64,000 nt of DNA from Isoetes taiwanensis (Eukaryota > Streptophyta > Lycopodiopsida > Isoetales > Isoetaceae). Within the stretch, counting starts at the first letter, position 1; every line of letters begins with the position of its first letter. Under the pieces are notes generated by a model. It was not told the DNA's origin, did no database searches, and worked only from the letters and a program-made list of their open reading frames with translations. The stretch is taken from positions 11,118,128-11,182,127 of the forward strand of contig JAJEKV010000025.1 of NCBI GenBank assembly GCA_021234155.1, in the 5' to 3' direction. The translations under genes were made by a program, and so were the position numbers. This document shows, in pieces, positions 46,413 through 57,229 of the stretch.

Positions 46413-47934
46413 TGTCGAGCCCCGCTCGCAACCCGAGGAAAAGGTAGCGATGTGAAAGAGAACCCCAAGGAACTAAAACGAAAGATCAAACTTTATTGCA
46501 TATTGCTATGGTTGGAAAAACCCCAACCGTTTACATATTTATAGTCCCATGTCATCGCCACATCATCACACCCCTTCAATTTCATTATACCCTTTGAATT
46601 TCGTAGATTTGCCACCTAGGCGGTCGCCCTCGTGGCACCCTCTTTGCATCATTCTCGTGATCACCGGTCGCCATGTCATCAAATATGCCAACTGGACATG
46701 CCACGTCATCAATATTCTCTTCATTTTCCATAATGCCCCTCATAAGGTTCTTTTCTCCATAAGGGTTCTTGAGTTTCCCATTTGTGTAAACCCAGCATGG
46801 TAAGGTTTCAAATTTAATATTAAAACCCCATTTATATTTGGAACCCCAATTCCTCCCCAAAATCACTGGGCTTTTCCTCGATTTCTTACCGTCCCGTATT
46901 GCTTAGAGCCGGTTCTCTTGAAGACTTCTTGTTGCTACCGAATTCTTACAGAATCTGCAACTGCTGTAGCGGCCTTGAGGCCTAATCATCAAATTTCAGC
47001 CTGTATAGAGTCCGGAAAAGAACTTCCTCAAGGCCTTGAATTCTCCTTTTAGATCCGGCCAAATCAGCCCCAGACCCTTAGAATCGGCCCTGCTCGTGCT
47101 CGATTTCTATTTCGCTATGTCTATAATAGTGTTTTTTTTACCAAGGCAACGATCGACAGAAGCACAAATCCAAATGTGATAACTTGAAGACGCCAACTTG
47201 TCACCGCCGTGGGTTTTCTTCGGACCGATTCTTCCTCAAATCTTTTCATTTCCGTGCTATTTTTGAAACGACATTCCCTTTTCTATAGTTTCGCCCAAAT
47301 CGGCCAGATAGGGTCGCTATCTATTTCCCTTTTTGTCAAGAACTTCGTCCAAGAAATTTTCCCATTTGTTAACAATTTTTGCGTGTTAACAGTTTTTGCT
47401 TACTTTCTTTTTCTCTATGGTTCATAATCTCCTTATAACTCATGCTTTTGCTTGCAAGAATAATTCCATGGTCAATTCTTCCCATGGTTCCTTTCATTTT
47501 GTTACCCTTGTATCTTCATCGATTTCCAAATCTCGTGACTCGACCCCTTTATCTTTGGAGCCTTTTTTTTTGTCACGTCCTTTTCACCATAGGTAATTCT
47601 TTTCTTCTATGGTTCTCTTCCGGGTTCTTTTCCCTTCAACTCTTGTAACTTGACCTCTTCTTATTCGAGGCCTTTATTCTCGCCATGTTATTTCCATCTT
47701 ACCTCCATAGGTATTTTTCTTCTATGGGGCTCTTCTCACGACAACCCTGTTGCCATGTCATTCCTTCCCATGTATTTCTCATGGGTAATTCTTCTCGTAG
47801 CACCTTTCTGGGGCTACTTTGTTTCTTTTTCCATATTTGCTTAGCTTTCTTCGCTAAGCTATAGCATGATTCCCCGAGCTATATTCTTATTAATCTGCTT
47901 TTTGCAGATTTTCGCCTCGATTTGGCAGACGACA
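46413..47934 (-). repeat. LTR copy 2 (5' LTR if minus-oriented)
   Basis: 1,522 bp bounded by TGTCG and CGACA. It shares with copy 1 the ATCGATTTCCAAATCTCGTG and TTCATTTCCGTGCTATTTTTG blocks and the tail CTATATTCTTATTAAT. Differences from copy 1 are mainly 1-10 bp indels. Confidence 0.85.
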
Positions 47935-48349
47935 GTGGCGCAGTGTATCCAACTTATGCTCTTCCCTACAAGTTGATGAACATGCAGTAGTTTTTGTCCT
48001 TTCTCTTTAGCATAGAACTTTGACCATACTCTAATTTTAGAGAAACAACCATCATGTTTAATTGCAGAAGCTTCAAGATGTTTTTTATAGTGAACAAGAA
48101 GGCAAGAGCAAAGAAGTCGTTATTACACGTGAGTTTATATTTCTCAAAGAAAATTTGACATGTTTTTAAGAAGATGCAAATACATTATTATGAGTTAACA
48201 ATGACTATCAAGTTCAAAAGCTTATTGCTTCTTTAACAGACATGTTTAATGAGAATCAAATGCTCTATCATTTGTTATATAAAGTATTGCAAGAAGGTAA
48301 TTCATGGTATGCTTTGTTGCCTTAGCAAAGTCCAAATTTTATGATAGAT

Positions 48350-48379
48350 GGGGGTTTGAGCCCCCCTATCCGTAACTAG
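48350..48379 (+). mobile_element. Second Helitron 3' terminus (hairpin plus CTAG)
   Basis: GGGGG (48,350-48,354), a short loop, CCCCC (48,361-48,365), then CTATCCGTAA and CTAG (48,376-48,379) followed by T. This is the Helitron 3' plan and shares the ending TAACTAG with the one at 34,314. The stem is only 5 bp, so the call is weaker. The body lies to the left; the 5' end was not identified. Confidence 0.5.
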
Positions 48380-49861
48380 TCCAGAATGAGGGGGTTTGTA
48401 CTTGTATTGTTGCAACTAATATGCTATGCCCTGGAAATATGTCCAAACAATGGAAGCAAGGGCAGAAATAGAATAGTATTTATCTCCACTTTCAACAGCA
48501 GAAGAGTCATTATCTTACATGATCTGGTAGTCGTTTTTATTGTTACGACGACCAACTTTTATGATAGTGTATTCAAACATGTTTTTCATATAATTTTAGG
48601 CAAGTTTTGCTCAAGGAGCATGATACTCTTGACATATTCTGGTGACATATATTCTAGTCTAGCATGGACATTGCTATAAATATTCGTACATAATTGCTTC
48701 GTTGTACTCCTGCAACAACCTTGGATGCATTAATAATTCTGGTAACTAAAGCTACATTGTGGTGGGTTTTGCCCTGCATATTTTGTAAAATATGTAGCAT
48801 ATGAAGGTTGTGGTAGGTGTGCATCTTGGAATAATTAATGTATTGGGATATTTTGGAAACATGAACGGGCATCCACAAGGTCCATCCTTTTAAATTTAAT
48901 TTTCTAGGCCTAACATAAGAACAAGTTTCAGCAAACTAGTTAAGCTTGAACAAAGAGACGAAGTTTATTTTAGAAGGCAGTTACAACTACCTTGTATGTT
49001 TCCTACACATAAAGGATTCTTCAAATGGTTTTGTCGTATGTAATTGTAGTTTGTCCTATCTAGTTGCATGAGTCAAAGGGTTTGTATAGATTTGACAATT
49101 GAGCTATCTTTCTTCTGTGAATTACATGACAATGTCTTCTAGATGCAAAAATACATCAATACTTTACTAGCAAAAATAAAAATTACAACAACGTTGTGAA
49201 GATCTCAGATTAAAAAAAATGTATTTGTTTGTCTATCTATCTATCTATAAACATACCTATACCCAAGAAGCCAATTGAGTGTTGAAAGCTAAACAATTCA
49301 AGGATGCTACAATAATGCACACTAAGTACCCTTAAGGTGATGGATAAATGTTATGTAGATGGATATAGAATCCATCTATTGAAAATGTTAAGGTTAGATA
49401 TAGTTAGATGTGGAAAGGGGAACACTAGTTGAAAGAAGAAGTTCAATGGTTAAGGAGGAGACTAGGGTATATTAACAGGTGAAGACATTCGAGAGCAGTC
49501 ATGGTTTAATGGGCAATGGTTTGAAGCTGTATAACGAAAATGGGCAAAGTTTAAAACCTTATTAAATCTTAAAGTCAGAAGTTTTTCATAAAGATAAGAA
49601 CAGTTATTTATAGTTATATAAGGAAAATGATCTCCTACAGGTGAGGCGACCGAACTGGATTGATCCGAAACCGCTTGTAAGCGGCAAGGATTCGATCCAT
49701 AGATTGTAAACCTAAGTTGTATTCGGCATCAGGGGGAATGACCCGATCATGAGAAGGAGAATGTTTTTATGAATTACTATGGTTGTATTATTGACCATTG
49801 TGATTGAATGTGTTTGAACTTGAAATCAATAGTTAAGGCTTTTGTATAGCTTAACTAGCTT
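48380..49861. other. Intergenic DNA, no gene recognised
   Basis: A 97-codon plus frame (48,386-48,679) has no recognised domain. A (CTAT)n microsatellite of about four units lies at 49,232-49,248, and a perfect hairpin CCGCTT-GT-AAGCGG at about 49,668-49,681. Nothing else. Confidence 0.5.
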
Positions 49862-49956
49862 ATCTGTGTAAAGGTATTCGTGTTTCATGTCTTAACTTGT
49901 TGGAGTGATATCGACCCATTAACCCATTTGAATGAACATTGTTAAGTAAAGGTCGT

Positions 49957-50010
49957 GTGACGTTCCAGGGGAATATACGCTATGAATACGTATATTCCTG
50001 GACCCGTCAC
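49957..50010 (+). other. Long hairpin at the start of the nested LTR
   Basis: GTGACG (49,957-49,962) pairs with CGTCAC (50,005-50,010). CCAGG/CCTGG and the perfect 10-bp arms GGAATATACG (49,970-49,979) and CGTATATTCC (49,989-49,998) lie inside, around a 9-base loop. A 2-base bulge is the main irregularity. Confidence 0.85.
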
Positions 50011-50196
50011 TATACAAGCCTATCTTCATAGCCTTGTATACCATAGATTGTGGCACTAGGGGGCATGACTAAGTTATTCATATAACTTTAGCCAACCTTA
50101 GGTTAAGACCATTTTCCACGTGGCCTTAACCTATTGGGCAACCGCCACCCAGACTCACACCGATTGGTGCCCGTGGCATCTTAGGTGGACCTAACT

Positions 50197-50203
50197 TATA
50201 TAG
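50197..50203 (+). promoter_or_regulatory. Probable TATA box of the nested LTR
   Basis: TATATAG in an otherwise GC-richer context, followed by GGGTGGAACCCTAACCC. The position about 240 bp into a 1.6-kb LTR suits a U3 promoter. No start site can be shown from sequence. Confidence 0.4.
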
Positions 50204-51929
50204 GGTGGAACCCTAACCCTAGGCCTCTTTCCAGCCTAGCACCCAGACTCATCTACTCGCTTGAAACCCCGAACATGGATTCTTGTGGCATAGGCGGTGC
50301 GAGCCTCCCGGTAGACTGGATTCTTGGAGCAAGAGCGGCATCACGTGGTCGAAGACCATGGAGGCACCACCGGATCGGGGAGGGAGAGCATCGGGAGCGG
50401 TATGTAGGGTAGTAGTTGTGATAGCTCATCCGAATTAGCATTCCAGATGTGCTAGTATCTTGTATCTAGAGTAGAGCCATCCTAGAACCCAGATTCAACA
50501 TCTTGAACCCTAATCAATGAACCCCAACCATTAGTTAGATTGTATGATTAGGTTAAGATGTTCTTCTTATGATCATTCTTAGGATATGATGATTATGTGA
50601 TGTTGGTTGATCATGTTGCTCCTTTTCGTGTATGGGGAAGGGGTAGAGACCTAGGGCCATATGTAGTATGCTCCTAGAGTAGATCCCTTAGTTCCTATTA
50701 GATGCGACTGTGCATAGGAGCCCACCCGCTATTGAGGCTATGACGCGACTTCGGCACCACATAACGGGGCTAGAGGGGAAAGTGGAGGGAGGATCCCCGC
50801 CGAAAGTGGGGGCTTCGGGGATCCCATAGTGGGCTAGGCTTATGGTCGGTCACTTGTGGGCCGGGCATGGGTCCGGACACCTCCTGGGGCAATGGTGTTG
50901 CCTCGCCTGAGCCGCAAGTGTTGGCTTGGCTCTTCTTTTTGGGGGTTAAGTCGGCAATGGTAATCGTGTCGCCACGATTCTCTAGCCGCCCACGGAACCT
51001 CTAGACCCGGGAAGGGGAGATGCAACCCTTCCTCGCCTCATCGACCAGGAGATGCAACCCGAGTAGTCCCGATGGGTGATGCCATGGGATTAGCGTATCC
51101 CAGGAAGGCTAGAGTCATGCCAGAAGCGATTTAGCCCATCCGCAAAGTATGCACAAGAGGGGCGGATGGAGTGGTCAACCCTAGCCATTACCATAGCCAG
51201 CCCGCCATTGTTATGACTTGTCTGCTCTATCTTGAGGCCTAGCTGTCCACCCTCCTTATGAGTCCTGAGCCATGGGTAGGAGCTCTTATGTTTTATGGCA
51301 TAGGATTATCTTCTGCGATTGTGGATATGTGATGGACTACCCTTCGAGGTAGTATGTTGTATTATTGTTGCTAGTTAAGACGTTGTTTATGCTTCCGTGA
51401 TAGGGAGCCCATAGGGGAAGGGCTGGCGCCAAGACACCTTTCAGTCCCCCGCCCGCACTAGGATTCTCTCGAGTGCGGGTTAGACGGAGGGCCCATGCGG
51501 TTGATGGACCGGATGGGGATTTCTGCCGAGTGTACGGCGGGCGCACATTTAGCGAGGCGCCACAGTCGCGTTTAAGAAATAAATTATGTTTGGACCAGGT
51601 GCCAACTACAGAGAAAATCTCTGATCACCGAGATGGCTAGTATGGGTCGTATCCTGGCCGAACATAGAGCAGAACAGTGTGAGCTGTGTTTGGGCAGATG
51701 GATGGAGGCATCGGATTGCTCAGCGGCATGGTAGAACCGATCAAACCTCGGCAATCCTTTTATTGAAACGGTTACTGTTCACCCTGAATATAAAGAACTG
51801 TTCATCGACCATTGGAACGTGGTTCCTTGTTTATTTGGTTCCTTGTTTAAGCAAAATATAAAACGTGGTTGATAGTTCTAAGGTGGAAACTTGAGAATTG
51901 TCTAGTTAAGCCATTCAAATATCCAACAG

Positions 51930-51941
51930 TGGTATCAGAGC
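51930..51941 (+). promoter_or_regulatory. Copia primer-binding site (initiator-Met tRNA)
   Basis: TGGTATCAGAGC is complementary to the 3' end of plant initiator methionine tRNA, the common primer of plant Copia reverse transcription. It lies one base after the LTR end. Confidence 0.95.
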
Positions 51942-54900
51942 TTATCAGAATGTCAACCCGTTTTGGAGCAACCCTTCTGAATTCTATTGAGGTGTTTAAA
52001 GGAAAGGAAGGATTCCAGACTTGGAAAGAACAAATGAAAGAAGTACTTATCTTTGAAAAATTATGGAATCTTATTGAACCAAAGGAGCATTCTGCAGATA
52101 GTAGTTCAAAGCTATCTTTGAATCAAAGACGCAGCGAGGAGATGAAGTGCAAGCGAGCTAAATTGGAGAGGCAAGTTCTTCATCTAAAGTTCTTAGTTCG
52201 ATGTTGAACTCAAAGTTAGTCAAGCGAATCATCATAATGTGCAAAAGTAGCTCCAAATATTATTATAAAATAAGGGACTCTCGGTCCCTAGGAAATGTGG
52301 AAGTATCTCATTAAAACTTTCGGGAAAAGAATTCTTCTCAAATCGATGTTCTTGAGAAAGAACCAGAATGCTTGGCATGATGGAAAGATGGATGTCACGT
52401 AACTATTAGAAAGTTTGACTTGATTTGTGCAGATCTAGAAGCGTGCGGAAAGGTTTATCCGAGAATGCAAAATCTTGCAGGTGTCCGAGAATATTCTCTA
52501 ATATGAAAACTCTCTCCACATTAATTAGGACTGTTGCAAAGAACAGAGATGAAGCTGAAAGATTAGCCAGGACTGAAATAGAACAAAAGAAAATTATGCA
52601 GGAAGAAGAAGAAGAAGAAGAAGAAGCAACCGAAGTGTTAATAGCAAAAACACAAAAAATAAAGGTGAGTACAGGGGTAAACTTGAAAAGGCTGGAAGTA
52701 TGCCTTCTGGGCCTTGTTATCTGTGTGGCAAAATAGGACACATTAAGATTAATTGTCCAAATGGGGGAAAAATGGTGAATTGCTATAATTGTGGTGGTGC
52801 AGGCCATTACTCCAGCGCATGCCCATCTCCAAAACGTGCAGGTAGAGGGAGAGGAAGAGCAACATGTGGTAGAGGAAGGGGTGGTAGGTCTGGAGGAAGG
52901 GGTGACAGAAGAAGTCCAGCTGCATTTAATGTAGCATCTGAGGAGAGTGATACTGAAGAAGAAGAGAAAGAGGAGAATGATGAGACAGAGGTAAAACCTA
53001 CTTCTCTAATTTCGCATTATCATGAAGCTAATAAGTCTGCTCATTCTTATGTACTAGATAGTGGAGCGGAAAAGACGATAGTTAGCAATGCTAATATGCT
53101 AAAAAAGAAAGATATAGCATGTACCAAAAGAGTGAAGCTGGGTGATGGAAGATTACATAATGCTCGAGCAGAAGGAATGTTGCAGTTATTTAGCTTAGAA
53201 GGAAAACCTGTAAATTTGAATCATGTTTTGTGTGTGCCAGGAATTATAAAAAATTTGGTTTCTGTAAGTCAGCTCGTTGATCTTGGCTTTGTGTGCATCT
53301 TTGACAAAACAGTTTGTAAGATTATCAGAAATAATAAAGTGGAGTTTTTGGCAATTCGAGTTGGTAATTTGTTTGAGTTTACAAATGATTACTGCATTAA
53401 CAATGTTGACATAGATGAAGCTACAACAGACTTATGGCATGAGCGATTAGCGCATACTCAGTTAAGAAACATCAACTTGATGATAAAGGAAAATAAGATT
53501 AAAGGCAAGTTGAGTGATGGCTGCAGGAAGAAACTTTGTTACGGATGTATGTTGGGCAAACATTCGCGACTGCCATTCACAAAGAAAGCGAAAAGAGCCA
53601 AAGATGTTTTGGAGCTAGTACATTCAGATCTATGCGGACCAATTAACGTGCAAGGAAGAACTGGGAAAAGGTATTTTCTTACATTTGTTGATGACTATAG
53701 CAGAAGATGTAAATGTTACTTACTAAAAAAGAAAAATGAAGCTTATGATGCTTTTAAAGCTTTTTTAGCAGAAAGTGAAAGAGAAACTGGAAAGAAATTG
53801 AAATGTTTAAGAACGGACAGGGGTGGAGAATATATCTCAAAAAGGTTCAGAATATTTTGCAGATTGCATGGTATTGCAAGGCAATTAACTTGTGCATACA
53901 CTCCGTAGCAAAATGGAGTTTCAGAGAGAAAGAATCGAACAATTTTAAATGCAACAAGGGCAATGCTGAAGCACTCAGGATTACCTAATTATCTATGGGA
54001 AGAAGTGGTTCAAACAGCAGTATACATTCAAAATAGGTTACCAAGCACCAGTGTATCTGGAAGAATTCCTGAAGAGCTTTGGAATCCAAGTGCTAGTATT
54101 GATTTTTCGATATTCAAAGCGTATGGATGCTTAGGGTATGTACACGTGCCTGAAGAACTCAGAAAAAAATTGGACGATAGATCACAAACTGCTTTTCTGG
54201 TAGGTTATGATCTAGAGAGTAAGGCATATAGAATGTTTGAGCCGAACACAAAGAAGATAATTGTAAGCAGAGATGTAACATTTGAAGAATGTACACTCTA
54301 CAGGAAATATAAACGAGATCATGTCAGGCCGGTTCATGACGATAAACTTGACATGAAGTATAATAACAGGGCTGCTGTTTTTGATTATGACAGTGATAGT
54401 AGTGAAAGAGAGGAAAACTATTCTAGTACACCTCAAGAAAAGAATGTGATTACAGAAAAATTTCAGCAAATGCAAGATGGAATTGAGTCAGCTGATCATG
54501 GTATTGAGAGAAGGAGAAGAAAGAGTGAAGTGCAAAAGTTAACAGAGGAAGCAAAACAAGAGATTGAAGCTTATGGCAGATTAGACACAGGCAGAAGCAA
54601 GAGATTGCAAAGAGAGGAGGAAATACATTATATCTTAGCAATTTTAGGTGATCTTCCTACGACATTTGAGGAAGCTATGACATCTGATCATAAGAATGAA
54701 TGGAAGGAAGCCATGCTAGCTGAAATGAGACCATTTCAGGAAAATAAAACGTACGAGCTTGTTACGAAACCACAAGGAAAGAACATTGTTGGTTGCAAAT
54801 GGATATATAGGATCAAAACTGGACCTGATGGTAAATCGAAAAGATACAAAGCAAGACTTGTTGCTCAAGGCTTTTCTCAGAAAAAGGGTTTTGATTTTGA

Positions 54901-56237
54901 TGAAACGTTTGCACCAATAGTCAAATTGACAAGTATTAGACTCTTATTAGCTCTCGCAAATGCAAAACAGTTGATTGTACATCATATGGATGTATCTACA
55001 GCATTTTTAAATGCTGCTATAGAAGAAGAAATTTACATGCATCAGGCTCCAGGATTTGAGGAAGGTGAGAATAATGTTTGGAAACTAAATCGTGCAGTCT
55101 ATGGATTAAGGCAATCTCCGAGGCAATGGTACAAGTGCATAGATGGATATTTAAAAGAACAAGATTTTTCTAAACTGCAAGCAGATGGTAATTTATATAT
55201 TTTTAGGGATGGAGAGAATTTTTGTATAACTGCACTCTATGTTGATGACTGTATTATGGCAGCCACCAACATACAATGCTTAAAGCATTGCAAGAATATC
55301 TTGACAAAGAAGTTCAAAATGACGGATCTTAATGAATTGAAGAGCTTTCTAGGAATGGAAGTAAATATGGACAAGTAAATCTGCCAAGACTCCAATAGTG
55401 TCAGGGCAGAAAATTTGTAAGGACATGTGTCCTAAATCAGAGGCTGAAGCAAAAGAAATGGAAAAAACGCCCTATAGACAACTAATAGGTTGTCTAATCT
55501 ATTTGGCAAATGGTTCAAGACCAGACATTACATATGTTATAAACATGCTAAGTAGATTTTGTAATAACCCTGGAAAAGGGCATTGGACAGCTGCAAAGCG
55601 TGTACTGAAATACTTAAAGGGGACATCAGATCATGGTCTGATTTACAACTCTAAGAACTTGATTTTGGATGCATTTACAGATTCGGACTGGGGAGGAGAT
55701 CTTGATACAAGACAGTCCACTTCAGGTTATGCAATGATGCTAGGTGGAGCAGCCATTGCATGGAAGAGCAAAAAGCAGACTGCAATAGCCTTATCAACGG
55801 CTGAGGCAGAATATGCTGCTGCAGCTTTAGCAACAAAGGAAATTATTTGGTTGAGAAGTTTATTAAATGAGTTAGGCATTAAACAAGAAAATGCCACTGT
55901 TTTACATTGTGATAACATGAGCTGCATTGCTCTCACAAAGAATCCTGTGCTACATGAAAGAACCAAGCATGTAGAATTGCAAATGCATTTTATCAGGAAC
56001 ATTGTAGACAGAAAAATTATATCAGTTGAATATGTACATACAGATCTTCAACTTGCTGATATTTTTACAAAGCCTTTAAGGGAGAACAGATTCAATGAGT
56101 TGAAGACAAAGCTGGGCGTTAAAGATCTTCCTAACAGAGATACAGGTTAATGGGGGAGCTAAAAATTGATGCAGAATATTACAGCAAAAACTAGTCTGCA
56201 TGTTGCTTACCAAACAGCACAGGTCAGAGTTAAGACA

Positions 56238-56248
56238 TGATGGGGGAG
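56238..56248 (+). promoter_or_regulatory. Copia polypurine tract
   Basis: TGATGGGGGAG ends exactly at the first base of the 3' LTR, the expected place for second-strand priming. Confidence 0.9.
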
Positions 56249-56683
56249 TGTAAAGGTATTCGTGTTTCATGTCTTAACTTGTTGGAGTGACATTGACCCA
56301 TTAACCCATTTGAATGAACATTGTTAAATAAAGGTCGTTTAAGGAAATAAATAATGTTTGGACCAGGTGCCAACTACAGAGAAAATCTCTGATCACCGAG
56401 ATTGCTAGTATGGGTCGTATCCTGGCCGAACAAAGAGTAGAACAGTGTGAGCTGTGTTGGGGCAGATGGATGGAGGCATCGGATTGCTCAGCGGCATGGT
56501 AGAACCGATCAAACCTCGGCAATCCTTTTATTGAAACGGTTACTGTTCACCTTGAATATATAGAACTGTTCATCGACCATTAACTTTATTTGGTTCCTTG
56601 TTTAAGCAAAATATAAAACGTGGTTGATAGTTCTAAGGTGGAAACTTGAGAATTGTCTAGTTAAGCCATTCAAATATCCAACA
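56249..56683 (+). repeat. 3' LTR of the Copia element
   Basis: 435 bp, TGTAAAGG to CCAACA, uninterrupted. Followed by the target duplication ATCTG. Serves as the empty-site reference for the insert in the 5' LTR. Confidence 0.95.
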
Positions 56684-56688
56684 ATCTG

Positions 56689-57229
56689 AAGTTAGTTGCC
56701 AATAGATCTACTTAGAATAATTGCTCTAAGTTCATACTCACATTGTTTAACACCATCCCCATCTATTTCTCCACTTTCTATTCCTCAAACAATTTTCAAG
56801 GCAATTTTAAATGACTCAGAGATGAGCCAACACATGGGATGTTAACGTAGATATGAACCAACACAGGGGGTGTTAACCTATAGCTTCTAAACGAAAATGT
56901 CAACGAGGTCAATGACATAAGAGAAAAGTGGCAATTATGAACTTGCTACGAAGTCAATCACACAGGAAAATAGCATATAACTAATGTGCTTTTATGTAGT
57001 CCACAGTCAATAAAAAAGTAAATACGCTTCCAAACTCGACCCCGTGCCCTAAGCCTGCCCTAGTGCTAGTTAATTTATTTATTTATGCAATTAAATAACT
57101 CGGAGGCTTTATGCAATAAATAACTCTAAAGTCACGTGTCTTTAATGCATCTTAATTAGGTGCTCCACACATATCATCTTTCCTCACACTTTGCTCTTTG
57201 AGCCTTTCCCTGTTCATCTTCCATTCCAG
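56689..57229. other. Intergenic spacer between Copia element and LINE
   Basis: No gene. Contains a small tandem duplication (listed) and a related pair AATAACTC...GGCTTTATGCAATAAATAACTC near 57,090-57,125. The insertion site of the LINE is not precisely visible. Confidence 0.5.
56822..56881. repeat. ~31-bp tandem duplication
   Basis: ATGAGCCAACACATGGGATG (56,822 on) and ATGAACCAACACAGGGGGTG (56,853 on), each followed by TTAACSTA, are two abutting diverged copies. Confidence 0.85.

Larger units (their letters stand above)
43439..47934 (-). mobile_element. Short LTR element with 1.5-kb LTRs, probably non-autonomous
   Basis: Two direct repeats of about 1.5 kb flank about 1.44 kb. The right copy starts TGTCG and ends CGACA, the terminal inverted repeat expected of LTRs. 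Just inside its left edge, the minus strand reads TGGTGCATTGGCCGGGAAC (46,388-46,406), close to the tRNA-Arg-type primer site TGGCGCCGTTGCCGGGGA of Gypsy/Tat elements. That points to minus orientation. No polypurine tract fits cleanly in either orientation, and no target duplication was found. The internal region lacks reverse transcriptase, integrase or protease motifs, so it looks like a LARD-type derivative. LTRs are similar (roughly 90-95% by eye, many small indels), making it younger than the Gypsy fossil at 18.8 kb and probably older than the Copia element. It is a broken fossil. Confidence 0.65.
49956..51564 (+). mobile_element. Solo-LTR-like element nested in the Copia 5' LTR
   Basis: Absent from the 3' LTR, so it arrived after the Copia insertion. 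It starts TGTGACG and ends GCGCCACA (TG...CA), with GTCG on both sides (49,952-49,955 and 51,565-51,568), a 4-bp target duplication. It contains a TATATA box (50,197-50,202) about 240 bp from its start and no protein domain. These features fit a solo LTR of a Gypsy-like element left by LTR recombination. Its first 54 bp form a long hairpin (see separate entry). An alternative is a large foldback element, but the ends are not inverted copies of each other beyond a few bases. Confidence 0.7.
49867..51928 (+). repeat. 5' LTR of the Copia element, split by a nested insert
   Basis: About 450 bp of LTR sequence is divided into 49,867-49,955 and 51,565-51,928 by a 1.6-kb insert. The two parts together correspond to the 3' LTR, with about ten substitutions and one indel of about 13 bp. 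Confidence 0.95.
49862..56688 (+). mobile_element. Ty1/Copia LTR retrotransposon, nearly complete but broken
   Basis: Bounded by a perfect 5-bp target duplication ATCTG (49,862-49,866 and 56,684-56,688). LTRs run TGTAAAGG...CCAACA. The primer site TGGTATCAGAGC (51,930-51,941), one base after the 5' LTR, is the usual initiator-Met tRNA site of plant Copia elements. A polypurine tract TGATGGGGGAG (56,238-56,248) abuts the 3' LTR. Parts in Copia order: gag from about 51.95 kb; two CCHC knuckles (C-YLCG, C-YNCG, about 52.72-52.82 kb); protease LDSGAEKT (about 53.05 kb); pre-integrase LWHERLAH (about 53.44 kb); integrase (about 53.6-54.15 kb, HSDLCGP and TDRGGEY); reverse transcriptase (about 54.7-55.4 kb, YVDD); RNase H (about 55.66-56.08 kb). 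It is a fossil with about three or four breaks in the coding region. Outside the nested insert the LTRs differ at about 2-3% of positions, suggesting an age of a few million years at usual plant rates. Confidence 0.95.
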
